From assembly GCF_013608025.1 (NCBI RefSeq), contig NZ_VDLV01000027.1:10413-74412 (forward strand): a DNA stretch of 64,000 nucleotides, read 5' to 3'. This stretch comes from Pseudomonas brassicacearum subsp. neoaurantiaca (GTDB taxonomy: Bacteria > Pseudomonadota > Gammaproteobacteria > Pseudomonadales > Pseudomonadaceae). Below, piece after piece: positions 8,713 through 18,095 of the stretch (within the stretch, counting starts at the first letter, position 1; each line of letters starts with the position of its first letter). Made by a program: the position numbers and the translations under genes. The notes under the pieces were generated by a model. That model saw only the letters and a list, made by a program, of their open reading frames with translations, made no database searches and was not told the origin of the DNA.

Positions 8713-8917
8713 GTGAGCGGCGATTCTTGACACTGCCCGCTTGGCTTCTCTAGGATGCCGCTCATGCGCCGATTTAAACAGCTACTTGCGGGGCGCCAGG
8801 TGACTTATCCAGTTGCCGATAGAAGCCAGGAAACACGGCTTCGAAATACCGCTAAAGCGCTGGTTCGGTGTTGCCTCTCACCTGCCATGCAGACTTTTGA
8901 GGCAGAGACACGACACG

Positions 8918-9226
8918 ATGAACACACCCAGCCCCCTTGTACGTCTTGCGCCAATCACGGCGAATCTTGTCCGACGCAATCCAAAAATTCTCCTCGGCGG
9001 TACTCACCAGCCAACGCTGTTGCGTTATCTCGACGGCTGGCCGCGGCGTAGCCATGGCCCGGCGGCTTTCCTCATCCAGTTTGTCGAGGACGGCGAATCC
9101 CTGGCGCGTTTCGCCAACGACAGCTTCGATCTGGCGGTCATCCAGTCGCCGACCAAGACGGATGCCCCTGAAATGATCCGGCAACTGACTCGTGTGGCCC
9201 GGCAGGGACTGATCACCCGCCGTTGA
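8918..9226 (+). CDS. Conserved small protein, methyltransferase C-half-like
   Basis: A 102-residue protein starting MNTPSPLV. The middle and end (SFDLAVIQSP, then EMIRQLTRVARQGLITRR) resemble strand 4 and helix 4 of class I SAM methyltransferases, as in FDLVV...ELARVLRPGG. However, the glycine-rich SAM loop and the rest of the fold are missing. It may be a degenerate or minimal relative. The ribosome site is weak (only AGAGA 11 bases away), so the start is uncertain. It converges on greB with 11 bases between stops. Confidence 0.55.
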   Translation: MNTPSPLVRLAPITANLVRRNPKILLGGTHQPTLLRYLDGWPRRSHGPAAFLIQFVEDGESLARFANDSFDLAVIQSPTKTDAPEMIRQLTRVARQGLITRR

Positions 9227-9237
9227 AGGGAGTCGGC

Positions 9238-9735
9238 CTAGGGGTAACTGATGTCCACGATGTAGAGCAGCTTTTCTCCCGTCGGTGCCTGGACCCTGAC
9301 TTCGGCGTCCAGGGCCTTGCCAATCAGGGCCCGTGCCAGCGGCGAGTCGATGCTGATCAGGTTCTGTTTCAAATCCAGTTCATCGGGCCCGACGATGCGA
9401 TAGCGCGATTCGTTGCCATCCTCGTCCTCCACAGTGACCCAGGCGCCGAAATAAACCTTGTTTGGGTCACTGGGCTTTTCACTGACGACTTTCAGCGCTT
9501 CGAGGCGTTTGGTGAGGAAACGCACGCGACTGTCGATTTCCCGGAGCATTTTTTTGCCGTAGGTGTACTCGGCGTTCTCCGAGCGATCGCCCTGGGCTGC
9601 CGCTTCGCTGACGGACTGAGTCACCTGGGGACGACGTACGTGCCAGAGTTCATGAAGTTCGGCGCGCATCCGCGCTTCACCCTCGGGGGTGATCAGCGCG
9701 GTGCCAGCGGTGCGGGGAGGGCGATAGCGACTCAT
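9238..9735 (-). CDS. greB: Transcription elongation factor GreB
   Basis: A 165-residue Gre factor. The N-terminal coiled coil carries the acidic tip GDRSENAEY that enters the RNA polymerase secondary channel and activates cleavage of backtracked RNA. The C-terminal FKBP-like domain has [13 protein letters not shown] and [10 protein letters not shown]. The pattern [21 protein letters not shown] is GreB-like and not GreA-like. A second, more divergent Gre-family gene lies 12 kb away at 21664. Confidence 0.93.
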   Translation of the reverse strand: MSRYRPPRTAGTALITPEGEARMRAELHELWHVRRPQVTQSVSEAAAQGDRSENAEYTYGKKMLREIDSRVRFLTKRLEALKVVSEKPSDPNKVYFGAWVTVEDEDGNESRYRIVGPDELDLKQNLISIDSPLARALIGKALDAEVRVQAPTGEKLLYIVDISYP

Positions 9736-9769
9736 GGCAGCTTCTTGTGATGACGAGGCCCGAAGTCTA

Positions 9770-12277
9770 TCAACCCTCGCGCAACACTGTCAGCGGGCTG
9801 GCGTTGAGCGCTCGACGGGTACCGAATACACCTGCGCCACCGATCAGCAATGCACCCACCAACGGCAGCACCAGCAGCCACGGGTGTGGGTGCCAAGGCA
9901 AGTCGAGGGCATATCGGTAGAGGACCAGGCTCACCAGTTCCGAGCCCAAGGCGGCCAGCAAGCCGCTGACCGCACCCAGCAATCCGAACTCGATACGCCG
10001 GGCCTTGGTCAGCAGCGGCCGCTCGGCGCCCAGCGCACGTAGCAATGCGCCTTGCCGGATCCTTTCGTCGAGGGTTGCCTGCAAACCCGAGAACAGCACG
10101 GCCATCCCCGCCGCCAGCACAAACAGCAATACATACTCCACGGCCAGCGTCACTTGGGCCAGGATACTGCGCAGCTGTTCCAGCAGCGCTTCGACTTGCA
10201 GGATCGTTACCGCCGGAAAGGCCCGGGACAGGTCGACGATCTGTTGATCGTGACCGGGAGCCAGGTAAAAACTGGTGAGATAGGTGGCCGGCAGATCCTT
10301 CAAGGTACCGGGCTGGAAGATCATGAAGAAGTTCGGCTGGAAGTTGTCCCAGTTGATCTCCCGCAAGCTGGTGACCTTCGCCTCCCGATTGACGCCGCCA
10401 ACGCTGAACACCAGGCGGTCGCCCAACTTGATCTTGAGGTTTTCGGCAACCTTGCCTTCGACCGAAACCCCCGGGATATCGTCGGCAGGTTGCTGCGACC
10501 ACCAGGTCCCTGCGGTCACGACGTTGCCCGCCGGCAAGTCCTCAGCCCAGGTCAGGCTCAGGTCTCGCTGCAGTGCCCGGTCACCTGCCGAGTCCTTGGT
10601 GACAAACTCCGTGGCCGGCTCGCCATTGATGCTGATCAGGCGCCCGGGTACCACGGGATAGAGAGGGGCCGACTGCGCCGACAGAGCGATCAGTTTGTCG
10701 GTGAACGCCTGCTTGTCGTTGGGCAGGATGTTCAGGGCGAAATAGTTCGGCGCGTTTTTCGGCAGCTGGTTTTGCCAGGTGTCCAGCAACTCGCCGCGCA
10801 GCAGCGCAATCAAGGCCATGGACAGCAGGATCAGGCCGAACGCCAGCGCTTGGCCGGCAGCCGCCAGGGGATGACGCAGCAGTTGGCCGAGTCCCAGCCG
10901 CCAGGGCAGCGAGGCACGGGCCAGCATCCTGCGCAGGCTTTGCAACGCCAGCAATAGCAGGCCGCCGAGCACCAGCGCAGCAATCACGCCACCACCGAGC
11001 AAGGCGAAGGTGAGCACGAGGTCCAGGCTCAGGCGCCACATGATCAGCCCCAGCGCGCCCAATGCGGCGCCATAAACGACCCAACTGCTGGACGGTATCG
11101 GCAGCATGTCCCGTCGCAATACGCGCAGCGGTGGTACCCGACCCAGGGCGGCGAGTGGGGGCAAGGCGAACCCCGCCAAGGCCACAAGCCCGGTGCCGAT
11201 GCCGGCAATGGCCGGCAACATTCCGCCCGGCGGCACCGTGGTGGGCAACAGGTCATGCAGCAAGGCGAACAACCCCAACTGGGCGATCCAGCCAAGCAGC
11301 GCGCCGCTGATGCTCGCCAACAGGCCCAGCATTGCCAGTTGCAGGCTGAACAACACCATGGTTTCGCGGCGGGACAGGCCCAGGCAGCGCAACAGCGCAC
11401 TCGCATCGAAGCGGCGGGTGGCGAAGCGGTTGGCCGAGAGGGCGACGGCGACGCCGGACAGCAACACCGCCACCAGGCTGGCCATGTTCAGGTAGCGCTC
11501 GGCCTTGCCGAGGGCGCCGCCAATCTGTCGGTTGCCATCCCGGGCGTCTTGCAGGCGCTGGTTGGGTTCCAGGCCCGGCTTGACCAGGTCGCGATAGGTT
11601 TGCAGCGCTGGCGCCGGACCGCGCCACAGGTCGCGATAGCTGACTCGGCTACCCGGTTGCACCACGCCTGTGGCATCCAGGTCCTGCAGGTTGATCATGA
11701 CCCGAGGCGTCAGGCTGTAGAAATTACCGGCGCGATCCGGTTCATAGGTCAGCACCCGGCTCAGGCGCAGTGTCTTGTTGCCGACATCAATGCTGTCGCC
11801 AATCTTCAGGTCCAGTGCCGTCAACAGGCGTGCTTCTACCCAGGCTTCCCCCGGGGCCGGTCGTCCACCGGTTTCTTCCGGGGCGAAAGGGGCCGGGGCG
11901 CTTTTCAGCTCGCCACGCAAGGGGTAGATGTCATCGGCTGCCTTGACGCTGGACAGCTGGATGCCGTTGTCGGTGGCGACCACGCTGGAAAACTCGACCA
12001 CACGAGCATGTTCCAGGCCCAGGTCGGTGCCGCTGCGGATCTGTTCCGGGCGGGCAGGGGAACTGCCTTCGAGCAAAAGGTCGGCGCCGAGAAATTCGGT
12101 GGCGCGCATCATCATCGCGCCGTTGAGCCGGGCGCCGAAATAACCGATGGCGGTGCTCGCCGCCACGGCCACCAACAGGGCAAAGAACAGCACGCGCAGC
12201 TCACCGGCGCGGGCATCGCGCAGCAACTGGCGGATGGCAAGACTGAACAGGCGCAACAGGGGCAAGCGTGCCATCAA
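9770..12277 (-). CDS. ABC transporter permease, FtsX/MacB type (YbbP-like)
   Basis: An 835-residue membrane protein with two FtsX-type permease modules: a first transmembrane helix after [21 protein letters not shown], a large periplasmic region (about 50-240), a central group of helices (~255-490), a second periplasmic region, and three C-terminal helices (~700-825) ending [17 protein letters not shown]. Its start codon overlaps the stop of the upstream ATPase gene by 4 bases (ATGA), so the two are translationally coupled. E. coli has the same tesA / ybbA-ybbP arrangement. Substrate unknown; such systems usually extract or move lipids or hydrophobic molecules. Confidence 0.9.
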   Translation of the reverse strand: MMARLPLLRLFSLAIRQLLRDARAGELRVLFFALLVAVAASTAIGYFGARLNGAMMMRATEFLGADLLLEGSSPARPEQIRSGTDLGLEHARVVEFSSVVATDNGIQLSSVKAADDIYPLRGELKSAPAPFAPEETGGRPAPGEAWVEARLLTALDLKIGDSIDVGNKTLRLSRVLTYEPDRAGNFYSLTPRVMINLQDLDATGVVQPGSRVSYRDLWRGPAPALQTYRDLVKPGLEPNQRLQDARDGNRQIGGALGKAERYLNMASLVAVLLSGVAVALSANRFATRRFDASALLRCLGLSRRETMVLFSLQLAMLGLLASISGALLGWIAQLGLFALLHDLLPTTVPPGGMLPAIAGIGTGLVALAGFALPPLAALGRVPPLRVLRRDMLPIPSSSWVVYGAALGALGLIMWRLSLDLVLTFALLGGGVIAALVLGGLLLLALQSLRRMLARASLPWRLGLGQLLRHPLAAAGQALAFGLILLSMALIALLRGELLDTWQNQLPKNAPNYFALNILPNDKQAFTDKLIALSAQSAPLYPVVPGRLISINGEPATEFVTKDSAGDRALQRDLSLTWAEDLPAGNVVTAGTWWSQQPADDIPGVSVEGKVAENLKIKLGDRLVFSVGGVNREAKVTSLREINWDNFQPNFFMIFQPGTLKDLPATYLTSFYLAPGHDQQIVDLSRAFPAVTILQVEALLEQLRSILAQVTLAVEYVLLFVLAAGMAVLFSGLQATLDERIRQGALLRALGAERPLLTKARRIEFGLLGAVSGLLAALGSELVSLVLYRYALDLPWHPHPWLLVLPLVGALLIGGAGVFGTRRALNASPLTVLREG

Positions 12278-12957
12278 GGCTCCAGGGGCGCGACCATCTG
12301 GCCGGCTTCAAGTCGGATCAGGCGCCGGCAGCGATGGGCCAGGCGTTCGTCGTGGGTGACCAGCACCAGGGTGGTGCCGCGTTCCTTGTTCAGCTCGAAC
12401 AGCAGATCGCTGATGCGTTCGCCGGTATGGCTGTCGAGGTTGCCGGTGGGTTCGTCGGCAAACAGCACGTCGGGTTCGGCGGCAAACGCACGGGCAATCG
12501 CGACGCGCTGCTGTTCACCGCCGGAGAGCTGGCGTGGCGAATGGGTCAGCCGCTGGCCAAGCCCCACCCGTTGCAGCAATTGCGTGGCGCGCTCGCGGGC
12601 GTCCTTTCGGCCGTCCAGCTCCAGCGGCAGCATGACGTTCTCCAGCGCGTTGAGGCTGTCGAGCAACTGGAACGATTGGAAGACGAAGCCGACGTGTTCG
12701 GCGCGCACGCGGGCCCGTTGATCTTCATCCAGTGTACTGAGGGCTTGGCCGGCAAGGGTGACTTCACCGCCGCTGGGCAGGTCGAGGCCGGCGAGCAGGC
12801 CGAGGAGGGTGGATTTGCCGGAACCGGACGCGCCGACAATGGCGAGGCTGTCGCCTTTGTTCAGTTCCAGGCTGAGTTCGTGCAGGATGGTCAGTTCACC
12901 TTCCGCGCTGGGAACCACTTTGCTAAGGTCCGTCGCGGTGAGAATGCTTGAGCCCAT
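12274..12957 (-). CDS. ABC transporter ATP-binding protein (YbbA-like, LolD/MacB family)
   Basis: A 227-residue ATPase with all motifs: Walker [11 protein letters not shown]-loop FVFQSFQLL, signature [15 protein letters not shown], Walker [14 protein letters not shown] with the LolD/MacB-type PTGNLDS, and the H-loop LVTHDE. It powers the permease encoded immediately downstream. The ATG at 12957 is preferred because the earlier frame runs across the divergent tesA gene. Only 10 bases separate its start codon from that of tesA, so each gene's promoter must lie inside the other gene. Confidence 0.93.
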   Translation of the reverse strand: MGSSILTATDLSKVVPSAEGELTILHELSLELNKGDSLAIVGASGSGKSTLLGLLAGLDLPSGGEVTLAGQALSTLDEDQRARVRAEHVGFVFQSFQLLDSLNALENVMLPLELDGRKDARERATQLLQRVGLGQRLTHSPRQLSGGEQQRVAIARAFAAEPDVLFADEPTGNLDSHTGERISDLLFELNKERGTTLVLVTHDERLAHRCRRLIRLEAGQMVAPLEP

Positions 12958-12967
12958 GGAGAATCCG

Positions 12968-13573
12968 ATGCGAGTGTGGTTTTTGAGTGCCGGCCTGGCC
13001 TTGATGTGCATGGCCCAGAACGCAGCGGCGGGTACAGTCCTGATCGTTGGCGATAGTATCAGCGCGGCTTTCGGCCTGGATACCCGGCAAGGCTGGGTGT
13101 CGTTGCTCGAACAACGGCTCAAGACCGAGGGTTTCGACGATAAAGTGATCAATGCATCGATCAGTGGCGATACCAGCGCAGGAGGGCTGGCGCGGCTGCC
13201 GGCGCTGCTTTCAGCCCATAAGCCGGAGCTGGTCATCCTGGAACTGGGAGGCAACGATGGCTTGCGTGGACAACCGCCAACACAATTGCAACAAAACCTT
13301 GCAGCGATGATCGACAGCTCCCGCGCCAGTGGTGCGAAAGTGCTTTTGCTGGGGATGCAACTGCCCCCCAATTATGGACGCCGCTATACCGATGCTTTCG
13401 CGCGGGTCTACAGCACGTTGGCAGAGGAGAAAAACGTGCCGCTGGTGCCGTTTTTTCTCAAGGAAGTCGGGGGTGTACCCGGGATGATGCAAGGCGACGG
13501 ATTGCACCCGTCCGTCGCGGCCCAGGGCAAGTTGCTGGAAAATGTCTGGCCGACGCTGAAACCGCTGCTTTGA
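12968..13573 (+). CDS. tesA: Arylesterase / lysophospholipase TesA (SGNH hydrolase)
   Basis: A 201-residue periplasmic SGNH hydrolase with signal peptide MRVWFLSAGLALMCMAQNAAAG. Block I is GDSISAAFG with nucleophile Ser30, block III is GGND, and block V is DGLHPS carrying the catalytic Asp and His. The family hydrolyses thioesters, aryl esters and lysophospholipids. The second in-frame ATG (12968) is chosen because GGAG lies six bases before it. It is divergent from ybbA-ybbP, as in E. coli, suggesting that the transporter and esterase act on related lipophilic substrates. Confidence 0.92.
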   Translation: MRVWFLSAGLALMCMAQNAAAGTVLIVGDSISAAFGLDTRQGWVSLLEQRLKTEGFDDKVINASISGDTSAGGLARLPALLSAHKPELVILELGGNDGLRGQPPTQLQQNLAAMIDSSRASGAKVLLLGMQLPPNYGRRYTDAFARVYSTLAEEKNVPLVPFFLKEVGGVPGMMQGDGLHPSVAAQGKLLENVWPTLKPLL

Positions 13574-13629
13574 CGCTTTTCTACAGGCGGTGTTTCGGCT
13601 AATGTGGCGCCCCCGATTTGGAGCCCCCG

Positions 13630-13923
13630 ATGCCGCGTCCAGCCTGGTCCCTGTTTGCCTACCAACTGATCGAGCCCGACGAGCAGTTGGATCTGTTCGC
13701 CTGTCAGGAAGTACGGGTGCACTTGGTGACCCGGCAGTTGGAGCTTGGCGGTTCGGCCGACCGGACCCTGTGTGGCAGCCTGCTGCCGGCCCAGCCGCGC
13801 TGGTCGAGCGTCGATCGCAAGATTTTCCAGGATCATCGCCTGTGCTCGCTGTGCCGAGCAATCCTGGAATCCCAGAAACGCGGGACGTCGCCGATCTGGC
13901 CTGAGTTGCGGTTCGAGTTGTGA
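13630..13923 (+). CDS. Conserved hypothetical protein with a CxxC pair
   Basis: A 97-residue protein, MPRPAWSLFAY onward, with no signal peptide or membrane segment. It has charged strands and a CSLC pair near residue 80, in the stretch DHRLCSLCRAI. The CxxC pair could bind zinc or be redox-active, but it is the only such pair, so a mononuclear zinc site would need dimerisation or other ligands. The ATG is preferred over an in-frame TTG twelve bases upstream. I do not recognise the family. Confidence 0.6.
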   Translation: MPRPAWSLFAYQLIEPDEQLDLFACQEVRVHLVTRQLELGGSADRTLCGSLLPAQPRWSSVDRKIFQDHRLCSLCRAILESQKRGTSPIWPELRFEL

Positions 13924-13944
13924 TCCGCAAGGCTCTGAACATGA

Positions 13945-14044
13945 CCTGTGTGGGAGCGAGCCTGCTCGCGAAGGCGCCTGCACATACGGCATCGATACAA
14001 GCTGATCCGCCGCTTTCGCGAGCAGGCTCGCTCCCACACGGGCC
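13945..14044. repeat. REP pair (GGGAGCGAGC family)
   Basis: GTGTGGGAGCGAGCCTGCTC and its inverse, ending GGCTCGCTCCCACACG, flank a ~30-base spacer between the hypothetical gene and the L,D-transpeptidase. Confidence 0.88.
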
Positions 14045-14165
14045 TGTTCTCGTCTGAAAGATGCTGCGCATCGGGCGCTTCAGCGCCGCTCTCCCCGAAA
14101 TAACGGGTGGCAGTGTACAATCGCCGCTTCCACACCCTCTGTTCGATCTGCGAAGGATTTCCCGG

Positions 14166-15137
14166 ATGTTGCCGCGTTTGCCTGCCGTCGCCCGCTGCCT
14201 GTCTCTTGCCGCCCTGTGTATGGCTGGTCCCGTTGCCGCCCTGGAGCTGCCTCTGCCACCGCCGGGTGAAGACATCGTCGGCCAGGTGCAGGTCATCAAG
14301 GCCAAATACGAAGATACCTTCGCCGACCTGGGTACCACCTATGACCTGGGCTACAGCGAGATGGTCGCGGCCAACCCCGGCGTCGATCCGTGGTTGCCGG
14401 GCGCAGGCACTGAAATCGTCCTGCCGACCCGTTTCATTCTGCCGCCGGGCCCGCGCGAAGGAATCGTGATCAACCTCGCCGAATACCGTCTTTACTATTT
14501 CCCAAAGGGGCGGAACGTGGTCTACACCTTCCCGCTGGGGATCGGCCGTGAAGGCTGGGGCTCGCCTATCGCCCACACCAGCATTATCGCCAAGACGCCG
14601 AACCCGACCTGGACCCCTCCAGCTTCGATCAAGGCTGAACACGCCGCCGATGGCGATCCGCTGCCGAATGTCGTACCGGCCGGCCCCGACAACCCGCTGG
14701 GCCCGTTCAAGTTCACCCTGGGCACCCCGGGTTACCTGATCCATGGTTCGAACAAGAAGTTCGGTATCGGCATGCGTACCAGCCACGGCTGCTTCCGGAT
14801 GTTCAACAACAATGTATTGGAAATGGCGAGCATGGTGCCGGTGGGTACTTCGGTGCGAATCATCAACGACCCGTACAAGTTGGGCGTAAGCGGCGGCAAG
14901 GTTTACCTGGAAGCCCATACACCGTTGGACGACAAGGGCAACCCGTCCGTGGTGGACAAGCACACCGCGGTCATCAACGCGATGCTCAAGCGTGAAGACA
15001 TCACCAGCAACTTGCGCATGAACTGGGACGTGGTGCGTGACGTTGTGGCTGCCGAAGACGGCCTACCGGTAGAGGTTGCCGTTCCGAATACTTCTGCACC
15101 GATGGTATCGAGCGCGCCGGTCGATCTGACCCAATAA
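14166..15137 (+). CDS. L,D-transpeptidase (YkuD domain, ErfK/YbiS type)
   Basis: A 323-residue exported enzyme. Signal peptide at 1-~25 (AARCLSLAALCMAGPVAAL-like), then a LysM-like segment (DIVGQVQVIKAKYEDTFADL, YSEMVAANPGVDPWLPGAGTEIVLPT), and a YkuD domain from about 100 to 240. The catalytic motif HGSNKKFGIG...SHGCFRM contains the active-site Cys and His. Such enzymes make 3-3 crosslinks in peptidoglycan or attach Braun-type lipoproteins to it. The gene next door, on the opposite strand, encodes OprI, the Pseudomonas Braun-type lipoprotein, a suggestive pairing. AAGGA lies eight bases before the ATG. Confidence 0.92.
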   Translation: MLPRLPAVARCLSLAALCMAGPVAALELPLPPPGEDIVGQVQVIKAKYEDTFADLGTTYDLGYSEMVAANPGVDPWLPGAGTEIVLPTRFILPPGPREGIVINLAEYRLYYFPKGRNVVYTFPLGIGREGWGSPIAHTSIIAKTPNPTWTPPASIKAEHAADGDPLPNVVPAGPDNPLGPFKFTLGTPGYLIHGSNKKFGIGMRTSHGCFRMFNNNVLEMASMVPVGTSVRIINDPYKLGVSGGKVYLEAHTPLDDKGNPSVVDKHTAVINAMLKREDITSNLRMNWDVVRDVVAAEDGLPVEVAVPNTSAPMVSSAPVDLTQ

Positions 15138-15150
15138 GCCCCTCTACGAC

Positions 15151-15186
15151 AACCCGCCCACATCCACGATGTCGGCGGGTTTTTTA
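15151..15186 (+). terminator. Terminator of the L,D-transpeptidase gene
   Basis: The perfect 8-base stem AACCCGCC / GGCGGGTT is followed by a T-run, 14 bases after the stop. Confidence 0.88.
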
Positions 15187-15207
15187 TCGCCTGGAGAATA
15201 CCGGGCA

Positions 15208-15238
15208 ATAAAAAAGCCGACCCACTAGTGGGTCGGCT
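15208..15238 (-). terminator. Terminator of oprI
   Basis: Read on the minus strand, the stem GCCGACCCAC / GTGGGTCGGC is followed by a run of T residues just after the oprI stop. It faces the terminator of the converging transpeptidase gene. Confidence 0.9.
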
Positions 15239-15260
15239 CGATAACAATCCCGAAGGACTA

Positions 15261-15512
15261 TTACTTGCGGCTAGCTTTTTCCAGCATGCGCAGAGCACGC
15301 TCGTTAGCTTCGTCAGCAGTCTGTTGTGCTTTTTGAGCAGCAGCCAGAGCTTCATCAGCTTTACGGTAGGCTTCGTCTGCACGAGCTTGGGCGCGAGCTG
15401 CTGCGTCTTCGGTGGCAGTCAGACGTGCTTCGGTTTCTTTCGATGCGCTGCTGCAACCGGTAGCCAGAACTGCGGCCAAGGCCAGAGCAGAGAATTTCAG
15501 AACGTTGTTCAT
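15261..15512 (-). CDS. oprI: Major outer membrane lipoprotein OprI
   Basis: An 83-residue Braun-type lipoprotein. The signal peptide ends in the lipobox LATGC with lipidated Cys20. The mature part is a heptad-repeat coiled coil rich in Ala, Glu, Arg and Lys, and the C-terminus ...LEKASRK ends in the lysine expected to attach to peptidoglycan. A strong AGGGGAA site precedes the ATG at 15512. The terminator and long AT-rich upstream region fit a very highly expressed monocistronic gene. Confidence 0.97.
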
Positions 15513-15579
15513 CGTGTTCCCCTTCAAGGACTTTCTATTTAGTGACTGTCTCCCCAGAGTGAGGAGTTAGCCGGCGTAC

Positions 15580-15607
15580 ATACTACTCATTACTTGTAGT
15601 AAGTAAA
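15580..15607 (-). promoter_or_regulatory. Candidate oprI promoter
   Basis: On the minus strand TTTACT (15602-15607), a 16-base spacer and TAGTAT (15580-15585) form a plausible sigma-70 promoter, giving a leader of roughly 60 bases. A TACTAC/GTAGTA inverted repeat overlaps it. Confidence 0.4.
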
Positions 15608-16148
15608 CTGACGTAGCGCAAGAAGCAAAAAAATTGTAGGCGGTGATTCTTTTTCAGGCAACTTTTCTGTTGGTTGTTTAAAAAATACACAGCCTCAACC
15701 GTGGGAATGGAGCGTGCCGCTGAAAAAAAGTTCCGCGGACCTGTCAACTCAACCGAAGGCGCTAAAAGTCGCTGCTTATTGATTCTCCTAGACTTTTGTT
15801 CATTTTTTGTGCAGCCCACCAGGCATCTTTTATTGCTTATGGCGGTGACTTTAACTGCGGGCGCTCGTCTCAAGACTCAACAACTGGCGATGTTCAGCTA
15901 TAGCGTCTGGACCGACTAGCGCTTGAAAGTGCAGCTCAACCGATAAACCCGTCGAGGTTTACCACTTCAGTGACAGGCGTATCTTGAGCATTTGCGTCAT
16001 TGGTGCCTACTATTCACGACGTGCTCAGGTTTGGGCGGCTGGTTTTTTGCCCTCGGTGACCGGATTGGCACGGGGTGGCGTAGATGTTCCTTCGCCGGAA
16101 AAACATCGGTAAGGTAGGGGTCGGCATTCAGACCCGCGAGGAGTAGTG
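15608..16148. other. Long AT-rich intergenic region without a convincing gene
   Basis: About 540 bases upstream of the oprI promoter. Possible reading frames here (for example 15674-15919) lack a ribosome site and family-like sequence. A short hairpin AAACC-CGTCGA-GGTTT occurs near 15945-15960. The composition is more AT-rich than the surrounding genes until about 15900. I see no RNA gene I can name. Confidence 0.5.
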
Positions 16149-16430
16149 ATGAGCGAGGCGGTTTCCATCCACCATGACCAGGCTGGTCATCAGTTCGAGA
16201 CCATTGTGGACGGTCATCGTGCCTATCTGACCTATATGGACCTGGGCAAGCAGACCTTGGACATCTATCGCACCTTCGTGCCCAACGCGTTGCGTGGCAG
16301 GGGGATAGCGGCGAAATTGACCGAAGAAGCGCTGCGGTTCGCTGAAGAAATGGGCTATACGGTGATCCCGTCCTGCTCCTATGTAGAGCGCTACATGGAG
16401 CGCCACCAGCGCCACGCGGCGAAACTCTGA
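16149..16430 (+). CDS. Small GNAT-type N-acetyltransferase (YjdJ family)
   Basis: A 93-residue minimal GNAT domain. It has the acetyl-CoA-binding signature VPNALRGRGIAAKLTEEAL (Q/RxxGxG/A type), then FAEEMGYTVIPSCSYVERYM, the pattern of the short YjdJ / Acetyltransf_CG family. GAGGAG upstream supports the ATG. The substrate is unknown; the family may act on small amines or CoA-linked targets. A bidirectional-looking terminator follows. Confidence 0.87.
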   Translation: MSEAVSIHHDQAGHQFETIVDGHRAYLTYMDLGKQTLDIYRTFVPNALRGRGIAAKLTEEALRFAEEMGYTVIPSCSYVERYMERHQRHAAKL

Positions 16431-16447
16431 GAAAACGGATTCCCCAA

Positions 16448-16484
16448 TAAAAAACGCCGGACTGCAAAGCCCGGCGTTTTTTTG
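16448..16484 (+). terminator. Terminator after the GNAT gene
   Basis: The stem AAACGCCGG / CCGGCGTTT is followed by seven Ts. An A-run on the left side could let it work in both directions. Confidence 0.87.
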
Positions 16485-16591
16485 TGTCTGAAGGAAGCAA
16501 AAGATCGCACGCTTCGCCAGCTCCTACATCCCCCGCTCCAAAGTGTATGAGCTATGCAGGAGCTGCCGAGTGCAACGAGGCTGCGATCTTT

Positions 16592-17668
16592 TCAGCCACG
16601 CTGACGCTTAGGCAATACATCCTTGAGCTTGGCATGCATGCCGCGCAAGGTCTTCTCGGTCGCGCTCCAATCGATGCAGGCATCGGTGATGGAGACGCCA
16701 TACTGCAAATCAGCGAGGTCTTTCGGAATCGCCTGGCAGCCCCAGTTCAGATGACTTTCCACCATCAGGCCGATGATCGACTGGTTGCCTTCCAGGATCT
16801 GGTTGGCGACGTTTTCCATTACCAGCGGTTGCAGCGCCGGGTCCTTGTTGGAGTTGGCGTGGCTGCAATCGACCATGATGTTCGGCTTGATCTTCGCTTT
16901 GTTCAGCGCCTGTTCGCATAGCGCGACGCTGACCGAGTCGTAGTTCGGCTTGCCATTGCCACCGCGCAGCACGACGTGGCCATAGGCGTTGCCCTTGGTG
17001 GTCACGATCGACACGCCGCCTTCCTGGTTGATACCCAGGAAACGGTGGGGGCTGGAAACCGACTGCAAGGCGTTGATGGCGACAGTGAGGCCGCCGTCAG
17101 TGCCATTCTTGAAGCCGACGGCCGACGACAGGCCGGAGGCCATTTCGCGGTGAGTCTGGGATTCGGTGGTGCGCGCGCCGATGGCCGACCAGCTGATCAG
17201 GTCCTGCAGATATTGCGGGGAGATCGGGTCCAGCGCTTCGGTGGCGGTGGGCAGGCCCATTTCGGCCAGGTCCAGCAACAGCTGACGGCCGATGTGCAGG
17301 CCGTCCTGGATCTTGAAGGAGTCGTCCAGGTACGGGTCGTTGATCAGGCCTTTCCAACCCACGGTCGTCCGAGGTTTCTCGAAATACACCCGCATCACCA
17401 GGTACAGGGTGTCGGAGACTTCCGCGGCGAGCACTTTCAAGCGCTCGGCATATTCGTGGGCAGCCTTGATGTCATGGATCGAGCAAGGCCCGATGACCAC
17501 GAACAGGCGATGGTCGGTGCCGTCGAGGATGTTGCGGATGACTTCCCGGCCCTTGGTCACGGTGCGCAGGGCAGCGTCGCTCAAGGGAATGTCGCGCTTG
17601 AGCTGGTCAGGCGTGATGAGGGTCTCGTTGGAGGCGACGTTAAGGTCGTTGATCGGTAAATCAGCCAT
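16592..17668 (-). CDS. 3-deoxy-7-phosphoheptulonate synthase, type I (AroF/G/H)
   Basis: A 358-residue type I DAHP synthase, the first step of the shikimate pathway (phosphoenolpyruvate plus erythrose 4-phosphate). It has VVIGPCSIHD, MRVYFEKPRTTVGWKGLINDP, GARTTESQTHREMASGLS, GFKNGTDG, VDCSHANSNKD and the metal-binding ESHLNWG region. The start MADLPIND follows a GACGAG-like site. Whether tyrosine, phenylalanine or tryptophan inhibits it cannot be read with confidence. The window also encodes an unrelated class II DAHP synthase at 30408. Its position near cysB matches P. aeruginosa as I recall it. Confidence 0.93.
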   Translation of the reverse strand: MADLPINDLNVASNETLITPDQLKRDIPLSDAALRTVTKGREVIRNILDGTDHRLFVVIGPCSIHDIKAAHEYAERLKVLAAEVSDTLYLVMRVYFEKPRTTVGWKGLINDPYLDDSFKIQDGLHIGRQLLLDLAEMGLPTATEALDPISPQYLQDLISWSAIGARTTESQTHREMASGLSSAVGFKNGTDGGLTVAINALQSVSSPHRFLGINQEGGVSIVTTKGNAYGHVVLRGGNGKPNYDSVSVALCEQALNKAKIKPNIMVDCSHANSNKDPALQPLVMENVANQILEGNQSIIGLMVESHLNWGCQAIPKDLADLQYGVSITDACIDWSATEKTLRGMHAKLKDVLPKRQRG

Positions 17669-17872
17669 CGTGTTACTCGTCAGGTCACGGGTGCCGGCCG
17701 CCAGCGATCCCCGCGCGGCGGTGCACAGCGGATTTAAGCGCGTCGGGGAGCCGAACCTTAGCGCGTTAGGAGGTGGCTCGACAATGGGCAGGCATGGGTT
17801 TAATCCCCTATTTGTCTGGCCATCGAGCCCGAAGGCTGGCTGTAATGAGGTGCTCATAAGAAAAACGATGGA

Positions 17873-17970
17873 CCTGTGGCGAGGGAGCTTGCCCCCGCTC
17901 GGTTGCGCAGCGACCGCAAAGTCTTGGGGCCGCTCCGCAGCCCAGCGGGAGCAAGCTCCTCGCCACAGGT
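17873..17970. repeat. REP pair (GCGAGGGAGCTTGCTCCC family)
   Basis: CTGTGGCGAGGGAGCTTGC on the left and AGCGGGAGCAAGCTCCTCGC on the right. The right arm has lost one base of the CCCTCG core. It lies between the DAHP synthase start and the PanE-like gene. Confidence 0.85.
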
Positions 17971-18095
17971 GTTTGGATGACCTTGATTACGAAGGCAGGC
18001 CGGGGATTGATTTCACGGCTGCTTGCAATGAGGATTGCATGCCACTTGGCCCCCGTTGATAGTGTGCACGGATTGTTTTCAAGAGGACTACGGTC

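Noticed and set aside
11255-12721. 488-codon frame antisense to the ABC permease
   Set aside because: Gln/His-rich mirror of a coding strand. The real permease and ATPase have all family motifs.
15674-15919. 81-codon frame upstream of oprI
   Set aside because: No ribosome site, odd composition (KFRGPVNSTEGAKSRC...), and it sits in AT-rich promoter DNA.
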